From the NCBI GenBank assembly GCA_965213905.1, contig OZ243922.1, positions 744,001-808,000 on the forward strand: DNA of 64,000 bases, given 5' to 3'. Position numbers and translations under genes: made by a program. The notes below the pieces were generated by a model that saw only the letters and a list, made by a program, of their open reading frames with translations, did not search any database and was not told where the DNA came from. Of the stretch, positions 49,110 to 57,644 are shown one piece after another. This DNA comes from SIRX01 sp965213905 (GTDB taxonomy: Bacteria; Actinomycetota; Rubrobacteria; Rubrobacterales; Rubrobacteraceae). How positions within the stretch are numbered: the first letter of the stretch is position 1; each line of letters opens with the position of its first letter.

Positions 49110-50558
49110 TCAGGGCCGCAGCCGGGGGTAGAGCTCCCGGTAGCGTCGGTAAGCCTCCTCGTAGTGTTCGCCCTCGGCCCCGGGCTCTACGCTATCTTGG
49201 GTTTTCGGCGCCAGGGAAAAAGTTTGTTCGGCCGTTTCGTAGGCCTTGCAGGCGACTCCCGCGAGGAGCGCCGCTCCGCGGGCGGAGGCCGTACCGGCGA
49301 CGCCGTCCGGGAGCAGGCGCAGGGGGCGGGCCAGCACGTCCGCAAGAAGTTGTCGCCAGGGTTCTTTCGCGGTACCGCCCCCGGCGAGCCTCAGGTCTGG
49401 GATCTCCATCCCGGCAGCCTCCAATGACTCTACCCCTTCCCGCAGGCTGAAAGCCACGCCTTCGAGGGCTGAGCGCAGGAGGTGGGCGCGGCTGTGGCCA
49501 AGGCCGAGGCCGGTCCAGGCTCCGCGGGCTTCGGGGTCCAGGTGGGGAGTTCTTTCGCCGCTGAGGTAGGGTAGGAAGTTCACCCCTTCGGAACCGGGGG
49601 AGACGGCGAAGGCTTCTTTATAGACTTCGTCCCAGGAAGCGCCGAGCAGCTTACGCGCCCATTCCAGGGCGAGGCCCGCATTTTGCACGGCCGCCATCGA
49701 GTAGAAGAGTCCCGGTGACGCGGCCCGATAGAGGTGCGTGCGACCGTGAGGGTCCGGCTCGGGAGGTATTCTAGGGATCACGACCTGGCCTCCCGTCCCG
49801 ACTGTTAGCTGGGCCACGCCGGGCTCTAGCAGGCCGCTACCGAGCATCGCGGCGGCGGTGTCTCCGGCCCCCGCCGCCACCGGCAAACCGGCCCGGAGAC
49901 CGAAATGCCCCGCGGCATCCCTGGTCAGCGTGCCGGCCACCTCCCAGGAGGGTACTAGCGGCGCCAAGAGATCCTCTCTAAGACCCAACTCGTCTACCAG
50001 TTCGTGATCCCAGGCGTCCGAGAGGAGGTCGTAGAGGAGCGTCGCCGAGGCGTCGGAGGGTTCGGCGGCGGGCTCGCCGGTCATCCGCAGCCGGAGCAGG
50101 TCTTTGGGTTGCAGCGCCCACCGGGCTGACGAGTACGCCTCCGGCTCGTTTTCCCGCAGCCAGAGCAACGTCGGCCCGGCCATTCCGGCGGCGGGCGGGT
50201 TGGCCAAGCGCCGTCGCGCGCCGTCGTCCAGCGCCCGGTAGGCCGCTAGCTGGCCGGTGGAACGGGCGTCGGCCCACAACACGGCGGGTCTTAGAGGCCA
50301 CCCAGCTTCGTCTGAGAGCACGACACCGTGCATCTGGCCGGAGAGGCCGATGGCGGCGACGTCCGGACCGTAGTCTCCGACGACCTCACGCACGACGCCG
50401 GCGGCGGCATCCCACCATTCTTCCGGTGAAGACTCGGCCCAGCCGGGTTCGGGAGAGCTAACGGCGTACCCGGCGGAGCCCTCCGCACGCACCGTTCCGT
50501 CTTCGGCGAGCAAAACCGCCTTTACCGAACCGGTGCCGAGATCCAGGCCAACAAACAT
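49110..50558 (-). CDS. xylB: xylulokinase
   Basis: 482 aa from ATG 50558 (MFVGLDLGTGSVKAVLL). FGGY-kinase motifs: the N-terminal phosphate-binding GLDLGTGS, GLSGQMHGVVL, VLWADARS, and the C-terminal LPYLSGERTPHLDPEARG and RLAGGGTAKEPWRQLLADVL. It phosphorylates D-xylulose. No isomerase or transporter lies beside it. The start lacks a ribosome binding site, and TAAGCT 7 nt upstream suggests a leaderless mRNA. Confidence 0.9.
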   Translation of the reverse strand: MFVGLDLGTGSVKAVLLAEDGTVRAEGSAGYAVSSPEPGWAESSPEEWWDAAAGVVREVVGDYGPDVAAIGLSGQMHGVVLSDEAGWPLRPAVLWADARSTGQLAAYRALDDGARRRLANPPAAGMAGPTLLWLRENEPEAYSSARWALQPKDLLRLRMTGEPAAEPSDASATLLYDLLSDAWDHELVDELGLREDLLAPLVPSWEVAGTLTRDAAGHFGLRAGLPVAAGAGDTAAAMLGSGLLEPGVAQLTVGTGGQVVIPRIPPEPDPHGRTHLYRAASPGLFYSMAAVQNAGLALEWARKLLGASWDEVYKEAFAVSPGSEGVNFLPYLSGERTPHLDPEARGAWTGLGLGHSRAHLLRSALEGVAFSLREGVESLEAAGMEIPDLRLAGGGTAKEPWRQLLADVLARPLRLLPDGVAGTASARGAALLAGVACKAYETAEQTFSLAPKTQDSVEPGAEGEHYEEAYRRYRELYPRLRP

Positions 50559-50710
50559 AACCGGTAGCTTATCAGTAGCCCGCCTGATATTGCCGGCCCG
50601 CCGCGTCATCTACACCACAGAGAACCCGAACCCGGAAGAACTCGCCGGTGCGACCAGCTCCCCTATGCGGCTTCTAGCTACAGCTCCCAGCCCCGGACAA
50701 CCGGGCACGC

Positions 50711-50749
50711 GAAAGGTCGCGGCCCGAAACCCCCGGCCCGCGACCTTTC
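50711..50749. terminator. long hairpin downstream of sortase gene
   Basis: A 12-bp stem GAAAGGTCGCGG/CCGCGACCTTTC encloses a 15-nt loop. It is 23 nt past the sortase stop. No T run follows on either strand, so it may be a weak or Rho-assisted terminator. Confidence 0.6.
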
Positions 50750-50771
50750 CGTGGTTTGCGAAGTAGTTTTG

Positions 50772-51443
50772 CTACGCCTTCTCGGTGGAGGTAAGTTCCG
50801 CCTGGACGATTACCCGGTCGGAGTAGTCCGGCAGGGTGCAACTCTGCAGGCTAACGATGTCCTTGCCCGCCACGGGTTCCAGCACGGACAGGTCCGTGGG
50901 CTCCACCACCACGGTGTTGAAAACTTTGTAAGTATACTTGGTGTTGTTGGCGTCTTGTAGGAAAACCCGGTCCCCGTTCTGCAACTCTTCTATCTCCGAA
51001 AACGCCAGGTGACTCGGCGTCCCGGGGTATCCCAGGCGATGGCCCGCGAGGTAGACGTTCGTGTCTTCCGCCTCGGATTCCCAGGGAAAGTCCGTGCCCT
51101 TGAGGTGTACGGCGGCGTTGTTCTTGAAGAGGTTCTCAGCCGAACCCTTTCCAGACGGCACGCGGGAGTTCTCGATCCGCGTCATGTTCGGCACGTTCAA
51201 CTTCAGGGTTTTCTTATCCGGGGCTCCTGCGGACTCGTTCTCGGAGCCGCCACCACCTTGGTCCGGGGCGACCTGCTCGTCCGGTGCTGTCTGCCCCTGC
51301 GGTGTCTTCTGCTCGTTCTGCCCGTTTGTGGAACCTGCCTGATCCGAGCCCGAACTCTCCCCCCCGCCGCAAGCCGCCAGCACGCCAACCGTCAGCAACG
51401 CCGCCAGCACCAAAACCACCTGTTTCCAACGCATCCTACTCAC
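50772..51443 (-). CDS. srtE: class E sortase (lipoprotein type)
   Basis: 223 aa. The N-terminal signal ends in the lipobox LAAC (Cys25), then a Gly/Gln/Ser-rich linker to ~residue 75. The catalytic domain has YLAGHRLGYPGTPSHLAF (His135), SLQSCTLPDYSDR (Cys202) and Arg210, the sortase triad. Class E enzymes anchor LAXTG-type substrates in high-GC Gram-positives. A lipoprotein anchor is less usual than the membrane helix of most sortases. No substrate gene with a sorting signal is in the window. Confidence 0.85.
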   Translation of the reverse strand: MSRMRWKQVVLVLAALLTVGVLAACGGGESSGSDQAGSTNGQNEQKTPQGQTAPDEQVAPDQGGGGSENESAGAPDKKTLKLNVPNMTRIENSRVPSGKGSAENLFKNNAAVHLKGTDFPWESEAEDTNVYLAGHRLGYPGTPSHLAFSEIEELQNGDRVFLQDANNTKYTYKVFNTVVVEPTDLSVLEPVAGKDIVSLQSCTLPDYSDRVIVQAELTSTEKA

Positions 51444-51844
51444 TCTCCTTTTCGATTCTTACCCAACAGCTTTCTCCGACGAGTTCCACGCTTTTATTAC
51501 GTTTAATTTACCGGACTCAGGTTACAAAAAAGCAACAATTAGATCACTCGTTTATTACAACGCCCGTCCGGTGCATCCCACGACGCAGGACACATCCGGC
51601 AAAATATCCGCGAAAGTATACCAAGCAACCCCCGGACGTCTCACAAAAGTAGCAAAGCCCACCCTATTCTCCTCTTCTCGAAGTCGTCTTCAAAGCCTCT
51701 CACGAAGCCTGAAACAAAATGTGCCAACTTCTCGTCCAAAATACATCGTCCGAAAGGTGGAATCCAACCTCCAAAAGAAGGATATTGCCCCATCCCCCGC
51801 AAAACCCTCGACGAAAATAAAGCACAACAAAAACCTAAGACTTC
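51444..51844. other. intergenic region, no gene
   Basis: About 400 bp without a supported gene. It is AT-richer than average and of mixed composition; the plus-strand frame from 51571 into the next gene is open, but has no start with a ribosome binding site. Near 51444-51470 AAAGGAGAG serves the minus-strand sortase. Confidence 0.4.
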
Positions 51845-51879
51845 TTGACAGATTGGAATATATGTGTATACTGCACATA
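51845..51879 (+). promoter_or_regulatory. promoter with operator for the phasin-like gene
   Basis: TTGACA (51845-51850) and TATACT (51867-51872) are 16 bp apart, near consensus. The -10 is bracketed by the perfect inverted repeat TATGTG (51861-51866) and CACATA (51874-51879), as expected for a repressor site. Confidence 0.75.
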
Positions 51880-51918
51880 CAGAAGTCAATAGGTTCCAAA
51901 AGCACAGGAGGTCGAAGA

Positions 51919-52422
51919 ATGGCTACTATCGAGAAGGCCAACGAGGCGACAAAGCAGGTTATGGAGACCACTCGTAACTCCTACAAGACGGTCGTGGACC
52001 ATACGGTAGCCCTGCAAGGGCGGAACGTGAGGTTCTGGCAGGATATGTTCGAGACGGGCGTGCAGGAGGTTCGCCGACAGGCCGAGAGTAACCGGGCCAT
52101 GACCCAGGAGCTCATTGGGCAGGCCGAAGGTCAGCGGGGTGCTTTCCAGGCTCTGGTTGGGGAATCGGCCGGCGCTTACATGAACCTCGTCTTTGCGCCG
52201 TTTTCTTACTACAAGCAGGGTCTAAAGCTCGTGGAGTCCGAAGTTACCGAGGGCGGGTTCCCCATCTCCGGCTACGACGAGTTGAACGTCGAGGAAGTTG
52301 GTAAAGAGTTAGAAAGCCTCTCCGCGCAGGAGTTACGTGAGGTGCGCGGGTACGAGAAGAGCAACAAAAACCGCGAGACGGTGATCGGCCAGATCGACCG
52401 CAAGCTCAAGCCCGCCTCGTAA
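51919..52422 (+). CDS. phasin-like helical protein
   Basis: 167 aa from ATG 51919 with AGGAGG 8 nt upstream. It is nearly all amphipathic helix (ANEATKQVMETTRNSYKTVV, RFWQDMFETGVQEVRRQAES, YMNLVFAPFSYYKQG), with no signal or membrane segment. This resembles granule- or surface-coating phasins and related stress proteins of actinobacteria. No PHA synthase or other phasin partner is in the window, so the phasin label is inference. A dedicated promoter/operator and terminator show it is transcribed alone. Confidence 0.5.
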   Translation: MATIEKANEATKQVMETTRNSYKTVVDHTVALQGRNVRFWQDMFETGVQEVRRQAESNRAMTQELIGQAEGQRGAFQALVGESAGAYMNLVFAPFSYYKQGLKLVESEVTEGGFPISGYDELNVEEVGKELESLSAQELREVRGYEKSNKNRETVIGQIDRKLKPAS

Positions 52423-52448
52423 AACCCACCAAAGCAGCAACTCGAAGA

Positions 52449-52477
52449 AGGGTCGGGAGGAAAGCTCCGGCCCTTTT
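52449..52477 (+). terminator. terminator after the phasin-like gene
   Basis: A stem GGGTCGGGAG/CTCCGGCCC (one bulge, one wobble) is followed by TTTTT. Confidence 0.75.
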
Positions 52478-52563
52478 TCCGTGCCCTCGTACACCAAAAA
52501 AGAGGACGAAAAATGGGATGATGCGTTCTGCGAGTTCTGCTTTTATCAGACGGAGGACGTGAT

Positions 52564-53106
52564 TTGAGCGTTTACACGATGGCCCGGGTTGCTTTGATGG
52601 CCGCTCTCACGGCGGTGGCGGCACAGATCGTTGTACCTATTCCCCCCGTGCCGTTCACCCTGCAAGTCTTCGCGGTAGTCCTCTCCGGACTTTTGCTCGG
52701 GCCGAAATACGGGGCTATGGCGATGGCGGTCTATCTGCTGGTCGGGGCCGTCGGTGCGCCGGTATTCAACAGTTTCCAGGGTGGTATCGGTCATCTCCTC
52801 GGTCCTACCGGGGGGTATCTAGTCTCTTACCCGGTAGCCGCCGCCATAGCCGGGCTTGCGGCCCGCCCCGCGGCGAATGCGGTCCGCCGCAGGGCATTAT
52901 GGACCAGTTTCCTGGCGGGGACCGGCGCGCTCATTGTAATTTACGCCTGTGGCGTCGCGTGGCTCATGGTTTTGTCGCAGCTCCCCCTCGCGGTCGCGTT
53001 GGCACAGGGATTCCTGCCGTTCGTCTTGTTCGACCTCGCAAAGATAGCCCTGGCCGCCGTGGTGGCGGTGGCCGCCGCCCCGGTAATAGCCACCTCCCGC
53101 ACCTGA
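52564..53106 (+). CDS. bioY: biotin transporter BioY (S component)
   Basis: 180 aa from a TTG behind GGAGG. The BioY pattern is strong: ALTAVAAQIVVPIPPVPFTLQ, VVLSGLLLGPKYGAMAMAVYLLVG and GGIGHLLGPTGGYLVSYPVAA. About six membrane helices. It is the substrate-binding subunit of an ECF transporter that imports biotin. No EcfA/EcfT genes are nearby, so it probably shares a general energising module. Confidence 0.95.
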   Translation: MSVYTMARVALMAALTAVAAQIVVPIPPVPFTLQVFAVVLSGLLLGPKYGAMAMAVYLLVGAVGAPVFNSFQGGIGHLLGPTGGYLVSYPVAAAIAGLAARPAANAVRRRALWTSFLAGTGALIVIYACGVAWLMVLSQLPLAVALAQGFLPFVLFDLAKIALAAVVAVAAAPVIATSRT

Positions 53107-53169
53107 ACTCTGGAGGGCTACTTTTTACCTCGGGTATACTCCGGCAATAGGAGCGTATCGGAGGGTTTT

Positions 53170-53733
53170 GTGGAGACAAAGGCTCAGGAAGTAACCCGGC
53201 GGCGTTTTACCGTCCACGAGTATCACCGGATGGCCGAAGCCGGGATACTCCACGAGGACGACCGGGTGGAGCTTATCGAGGGAGAGGTATCTGAGATGTC
53301 ACCTATCGGAGCCCGCCACGCGAGCGTCGTTAGGAACCTCAATAGGCTTCTCGGACGGCAAGTAAGCGGGGAGTTCCTCGTAGACGTCCAGAACCCGGTC
53401 AGGTTAGACGAGGGTAATGAACCGGAGCCGGATCTGGCGGTAATTCGGATGCGAGATTACAGGGGCTCGTTGCCCGGTCCCGAAGACGTTTTGTTACTTA
53501 TCGAAGTGTCAGACACCACGCTCTCTTACGATCGCAACGTGAAGCTGCCACTCTATGCCCGGTCGGGTATTCCGGAGGTCTGGGTCGTGGATCTCACGGA
53601 TGAGATAGTCGAACGCCACACCGGGCCGTCCGGGGAAATCTACCGCCACCTCGAACGAGTCCGGCGGGGAGAGACTCTAGCCTCTGCCGGACTGCCAGAC
53701 CTGTCTTTCGACGCCGCCACCGTTTTCGGCTGA
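53170..53733 (+). CDS. Uma2 family (DUF820) restriction-endonuclease-like protein
   Basis: 187 aa from a GTG behind GGAGGG. The opening RRRFTVHEYHRMAEAGILHEDDRVELIEGEV, then MSPIGARHASVVRNLNRLL, PDLAVIR, LLIEVSDTTLSYDRNVKLPLYA and IPEVWVVDL is the Uma2 core, with the PD-(D/E)XK-like acidic residues. The family is abundant in cyanobacteria and actinobacteria and probably mobile; its substrate is not established. Confidence 0.9.
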   Translation: METKAQEVTRRRFTVHEYHRMAEAGILHEDDRVELIEGEVSEMSPIGARHASVVRNLNRLLGRQVSGEFLVDVQNPVRLDEGNEPEPDLAVIRMRDYRGSLPGPEDVLLLIEVSDTTLSYDRNVKLPLYARSGIPEVWVVDLTDEIVERHTGPSGEIYRHLERVRRGETLASAGLPDLSFDAATVFG

Positions 53734-53746
53734 AATCTTTCCTGGC

Positions 53747-55123
53747 TTACTCGCTTCCGGGACGGAACTTTTCGCCCGAACCTTCGGCGGCCGAGTCCAC
53801 GGCGCGACCCAGGATCTCCAACCCTTCCTCTAACTGCTCGTCGGTCACGGCGAAGGGGACGAGGACCCGGAGGTTGTTGCCCAGAGGTCCGGCGGTGAGG
53901 AGCAGCAGGCCTTCTTGAAGGGCGTTGCCGACTATCTTCGCCGTCCGGTCGGGGTCGGGGTCTTTGCTTTCGGGGTCGGTGACGAGCTCCATCGCCACCA
54001 TCGCGCCCCGGCCCCGCACGTCCCCGATCATGTCGGGGTGCTTCTCCTGAATCTCGCGCATCGCGGCCGTTACGCGCCCGCCTATTACGTCGGCGCGGGA
54101 GAGCAGGTCGTCTTCTTCGAAGGCGTCGAGGACGGCGAGGGCGGCGGCGCAAGAAAGGGGATTGCCGCCGTAGGTGGTGCCGAGGCCGCCGGGGTGTACG
54201 CTGTCCATGATCTCCGCCTTGCCCGTCACGCCGCCGAGCGGCATCCCGGCCGCCATGCTCTTGGCCGTGGTCACGAGGTCCGGCTCGACCCCGGAGTGCT
54301 CGATGGCGAGCATCTTGCCCGTCCGGCCGAAGCCGCTCTGCACCTCGTCGGCGATGAGCAGCGCCCCCACCTCGTCGCACAACTCCCGCAGCCGTTGCAT
54401 GTAGAAATCCGGGACGGGTATAAAACCACCCTCGCCTAGAACGGGCTCGACGATGATCGCCGCTAAGTGCTCCGCCCCGACACCCGTAACCAGCGACCGT
54501 TCTATAAACTCGAAGCAGTTGCCCCGGCAGCCGCCGGAGCAGTCCTGGTTCGACGGGCAGCGGTAGGCGTAGGGAGCCGGCACCCGGTAGACCTCCGGGG
54601 CGAACGGGCCGAAGCCTTTTTTGTACGGGTCTACGGCGCTGGTCAAGGTCATGGTTAGCAGGGTGCGGCCGTGGAATGCGTTCTCGAAGGCCAGAATCCC
54701 CTGCCGGCCGGTGTGGTAGCGCGCGACCTTGACCGCGTTCTCGACCGCCTCCGCACCCGAATTGAAGAACGCCGTCCGCTTTTCCGTATCCCCGGGAACC
54801 ATCGCGTTCAACTTCTCGGCCAGCTCCACGTAGGGCTCGTAGTGGTTGACGAAGAAGCAGGTGTGGGTGAAGCGGTCGGCCGCCTCTTTTATAGCCTCGA
54901 CGACCCGCGGGTCGGAGTGCCCGACGTTCATCGTGCCGATACCGCCACCGAAGTCTATGAAAGTGTTGCCGTCAACGTCTGTGATCGTGGCGCCCTTCGC
55001 TTCCTGGGCGAAGATTGGGGTCCCGGTCTTTATTCCCGCCGTTACCGCCCCGTGACGCCGCTCCATAAGGGCCTTACTCTTCGGACCCGGTATCTCCGTT
55101 TTTATTCGCGTGGAGTCAAGCAT
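53747..55123 (-). CDS. gabT: 4-aminobutyrate aminotransferase
   Basis: 458 aa from ATG 55123, which has AAAGGTGGG upstream; a TTG two codons earlier would leave no spacing. Class III PLP fold with GGGIGTMNVGHSDPRV, FFNSGAEAVENAVKVAR, HGRTLLTMTLTS, DEVQSGFGRTG and the PLP-Lys in TTAKSMAAGMPLGGV. The insertion YRCPSNQDCSGGCRGNCFE is typical of GabT from high-GC Gram-positives. It converts GABA to succinate semialdehyde. It is next to a broken APC permease and a ureohydrolase. Confidence 0.93.
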   Translation of the reverse strand: MLDSTRIKTEIPGPKSKALMERRHGAVTAGIKTGTPIFAQEAKGATITDVDGNTFIDFGGGIGTMNVGHSDPRVVEAIKEAADRFTHTCFFVNHYEPYVELAEKLNAMVPGDTEKRTAFFNSGAEAVENAVKVARYHTGRQGILAFENAFHGRTLLTMTLTSAVDPYKKGFGPFAPEVYRVPAPYAYRCPSNQDCSGGCRGNCFEFIERSLVTGVGAEHLAAIIVEPVLGEGGFIPVPDFYMQRLRELCDEVGALLIADEVQSGFGRTGKMLAIEHSGVEPDLVTTAKSMAAGMPLGGVTGKAEIMDSVHPGGLGTTYGGNPLSCAAALAVLDAFEEDDLLSRADVIGGRVTAAMREIQEKHPDMIGDVRGRGAMVAMELVTDPESKDPDPDRTAKIVGNALQEGLLLLTAGPLGNNLRVLVPFAVTDEQLEEGLEILGRAVDSAAEGSGEKFRPGSE

Positions 55124-55171
55124 AGCCAACCCACCTTTCCCATCGGTTTGAACTTCTCCAGTATACTCGGC

Positions 55172-56567
55172 TCATAGCTCGGGGTCGTACTCGGGCACGT
55201 CCATCCGGAGGGCGAATACGAGCCCGATGATCGTCCAGAGCCCGACGAGGATCCACTCCGGCACTCCTAGCCCAGATGGCATCCCCGGCAGGTACTGACT
55301 CGCGATACCCGCGCTCAAAGCGGCGGCGATGATGCCGATGATAGGTCCTCGTCCCGCCCGGAACGGACGCTCCATCTCCGGCTCGTTGCGGCGCAACACC
55401 AGGAACGATGTGGCGACCATCAAGTAGGCGATGACTATGCCCAGGCCGCCCGCGTTGACCAGCCACACGAGGGTCTCACGGCCGAAGAACGGGGCGATGA
55501 TCGAGAGTCCCCCGACGAGCAGGATGGCGTTGGAGGGCGTGTGGAACCTGGGATGAATGCGGGACAGAAACCGCGGCAGCATACCGCTCTCGGCCATCGC
55601 GTACAGGATGCGGCTACCCCCGATCATGAAGCCGTTCCAACTCGTGAGGATGCCGGCGATGCCCCCGATAACCAGGATGTTCCCGAAAGTCTGACTACCG
55701 AAGAGCGCCTGCATCCCCGCTGCGGAAGCCAGGTCCACGTCGGCCAATTCCGACCGGGATAAACCACTCCCAACCCCGATAATGACGATTATGTAGAACG
55801 TCATCGCCATTATGACGGAGACGATGAGGAGCAGCCCGGTCTGCCGGAACGGCAAGTTTATCTCCCCCGCCGACTGCGGTATCACGTCGAACCCGACGAA
55901 CAGAAAGGGCGTCATCAAGACTACGGTAAGGAGGCCGGCGATACCGGTCCCGGGAGGCCGGCGATACCGGTCCCGGAAAACAGCGGCGTAAAGTCTTCCC
56001 CGCTCCCCCCGACGAACGTGCCGAAGACGAACAGCGCCGCTATGCCCAGTAGCGCCAACACGGCTATGAACTGGAAAATCGCCGAAGGTTTCACACCCAC
56101 AAAGTTCAGGGCCGTAATAGCGGTGGCGCCTGAGACCCCGATCAGGACCCAGGTTGTGTAAACGTCGTATCCCGCGACGCTCCAGAGCAATCCCGTCTTA
56201 AATCCTTCCGGCAGCAGAAACTCCATCGTCGTTGGCAGGGCGACCGCCTCGAAGGCCGTCACCGAGACGTACCCGAGCGCGATGGCCCACGACGCGATGA
56301 ACGCCCCAACAGGCCCTAGAGCCCGCCAGGCGTAGTTGTGCTCCCCGCCGGCCTTCGGCATCGCCGAGACCAGCTCCGAGTAGGTCAGGCCGACAAAGAC
56401 GACGACCGCACCCCCGATCAGGAACGCGAGTATCGCCCCGAGGCTTCCGGCCTCCGTAAGCCAGGTCCCGACGAGTGGAACCCAGCCGAAGCCGATCATG
56501 GCCCCGAAAGCCAGCGCGATAACGTCCCCTGCCCCAGAACCCGGACGAACCTGTCCCCGTTATCCAT
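55172..56567 (-). pseudogene. APC-family amino acid permease, two frameshifts
   Basis: From ATG 56567 (GGAGG in front) the frame reads MDNGDRFVRVLGQ and breaks at the G run at 56526-56529, where one more G would restore GDVIALAFGAMIGFGWV. The frame then runs to SGTGIAGL and breaks again in a perfect 23-bp tandem duplication (55930-55975). The C-terminal third (TPFLFVGFDVIPQSAGEINL to YDPEL) reads on in the other frame. The intact protein would have about 12 helices and probably import GABA or a similar amino acid, given its place next to gabT. Confidence 0.85.
55930..55975. repeat. perfect 23-bp tandem duplication
   Basis: Two identical adjacent copies occupy 55930-55952 and 55953-55975. Since 23 is not a multiple of three, the insertion shifts the permease frame; removing one copy restores it. 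It looks like a recent replication-slippage event. Confidence 0.95.
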
Positions 56568-56688
56568 TCGCCGCCTCCCTCAAGCTGTGTGCAACTATCG
56601 TCCCATCATGCCTGCATTGAAAGCCAGCGGCTTTGGCCCGAGAAACAAAAGTTTTCGAGGTTCCCGAAATTACTGGGCGAACAGCCTC

Positions 56689-57636
56689 TTAGGATTGTTT
56701 ACGAAACATCGCAACCAGGCTGAGTATTTCGTAGGCGGCGTTGGCCCCGAGAAAAGCCGTGATCTCCGCCGGATCGTAGGCCGGATACACCTCCACCACG
56801 TCCCCACCAACGACCTGCAAACCTGCGAGCCCGCGCAGAAACTCCTGCGCCTCCCGGCTCGTAAAGCCCCCGACTTCCGGCGTGCCCGTGCCCGGCGCAT
56901 AAGCCGGATCGCAAAAGTCCACGTCGAAGGAGAGGTAGGTCTTCGCGTCACCCACCCGCTCCCGGATCCGGGAGACAACCTCGGGTATGCCGACCTCGCG
57001 GACCTCGTCGGTGGTGACGAGGTCGAATCCCAGCTCCCGGGAGGCTTCCAGGTCCTCCGGCTCGTACAGCGAGCCCCGCATCCCAACCTGGATAGAGTGT
57101 GAAGGGTTGAGCAGGCCTTCCTCCACCGCCCGCCGGAAGACCGTGCCGTGATTGTATTTCTTGCCGAAGTAGGCGTCCCAGGTATCGGCGTGGGCGTCGA
57201 ACTGCACCAGGGCCAGCGGGCCGTGAACCGCCGCGGCGGCCCGGAGTTCTGGCAGGGCTATGGAGTGGTCCCCACCGAGGACTATCGGAACAACGCCCGA
57301 GCGGTGTATCTCTTCTAAGCCTCCGGCTATCTTCTCGTAGCTCTCTTGTATAAAGCCCGGGACCACCGGCGCGTCGCCATAGTCTATGACCGAGAGGTAT
57401 TCGAAGACCTGTATGCCCAAAGATGGGTTGTACGGCCGCAACAGGTGCGAGGCCGAACGGATACCCTCCGGGCCGAAGCGGGCGCCCACCCTGAAAGAAG
57501 AGCCGGTGTCGAACGGAGCTCCGACTATCGCGGCGTCGGCGTTTTCGAGGTCCCGGACGTTCGGCAGGCGCATAAAGGTTCGGACGCCGGAGAAGCGCGG
57601 GGTCTCGAAGGAATCGGCCGGTTTGTAGCGCGTCAA
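56689..57636 (-). CDS. speB: agmatinase/guanidinobutyrase-type ureohydrolase
   Basis: 315 aa from a TTG start. The binuclear Mn site is complete: GGDHSIALPEL, VQFDAHADTWDAYFG and LSFDVDFCDPAYAPGTGTPE. The N-terminal GVRTFMRLP and GVPFDTG-like GAPFDTGSSFRVGARFGP are agmatinase-type. It hydrolyses a guanidino compound to urea and an amine. With gabT and an APC permease next to it, 4-guanidinobutyrate (giving GABA) is a better guess than agmatine, but this is inference. Confidence 0.88.
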   Translation of the reverse strand: MTRYKPADSFETPRFSGVRTFMRLPNVRDLENADAAIVGAPFDTGSSFRVGARFGPEGIRSASHLLRPYNPSLGIQVFEYLSVIDYGDAPVVPGFIQESYEKIAGGLEEIHRSGVVPIVLGGDHSIALPELRAAAAVHGPLALVQFDAHADTWDAYFGKKYNHGTVFRRAVEEGLLNPSHSIQVGMRGSLYEPEDLEASRELGFDLVTTDEVREVGIPEVVSRIRERVGDAKTYLSFDVDFCDPAYAPGTGTPEVGGFTSREAQEFLRGLAGLQVVGGDVVEVYPAYDPAEITAFLGANAAYEILSLVAMFRKQS

Positions 57637-57644
57637 TCTAACCG

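Noticed and set aside
51571..51918. Upstream in-frame extension of the phasin-like gene
   Set aside because: The promoter at 51845 and AGGAGG before ATG 51919 place the start downstream of it.
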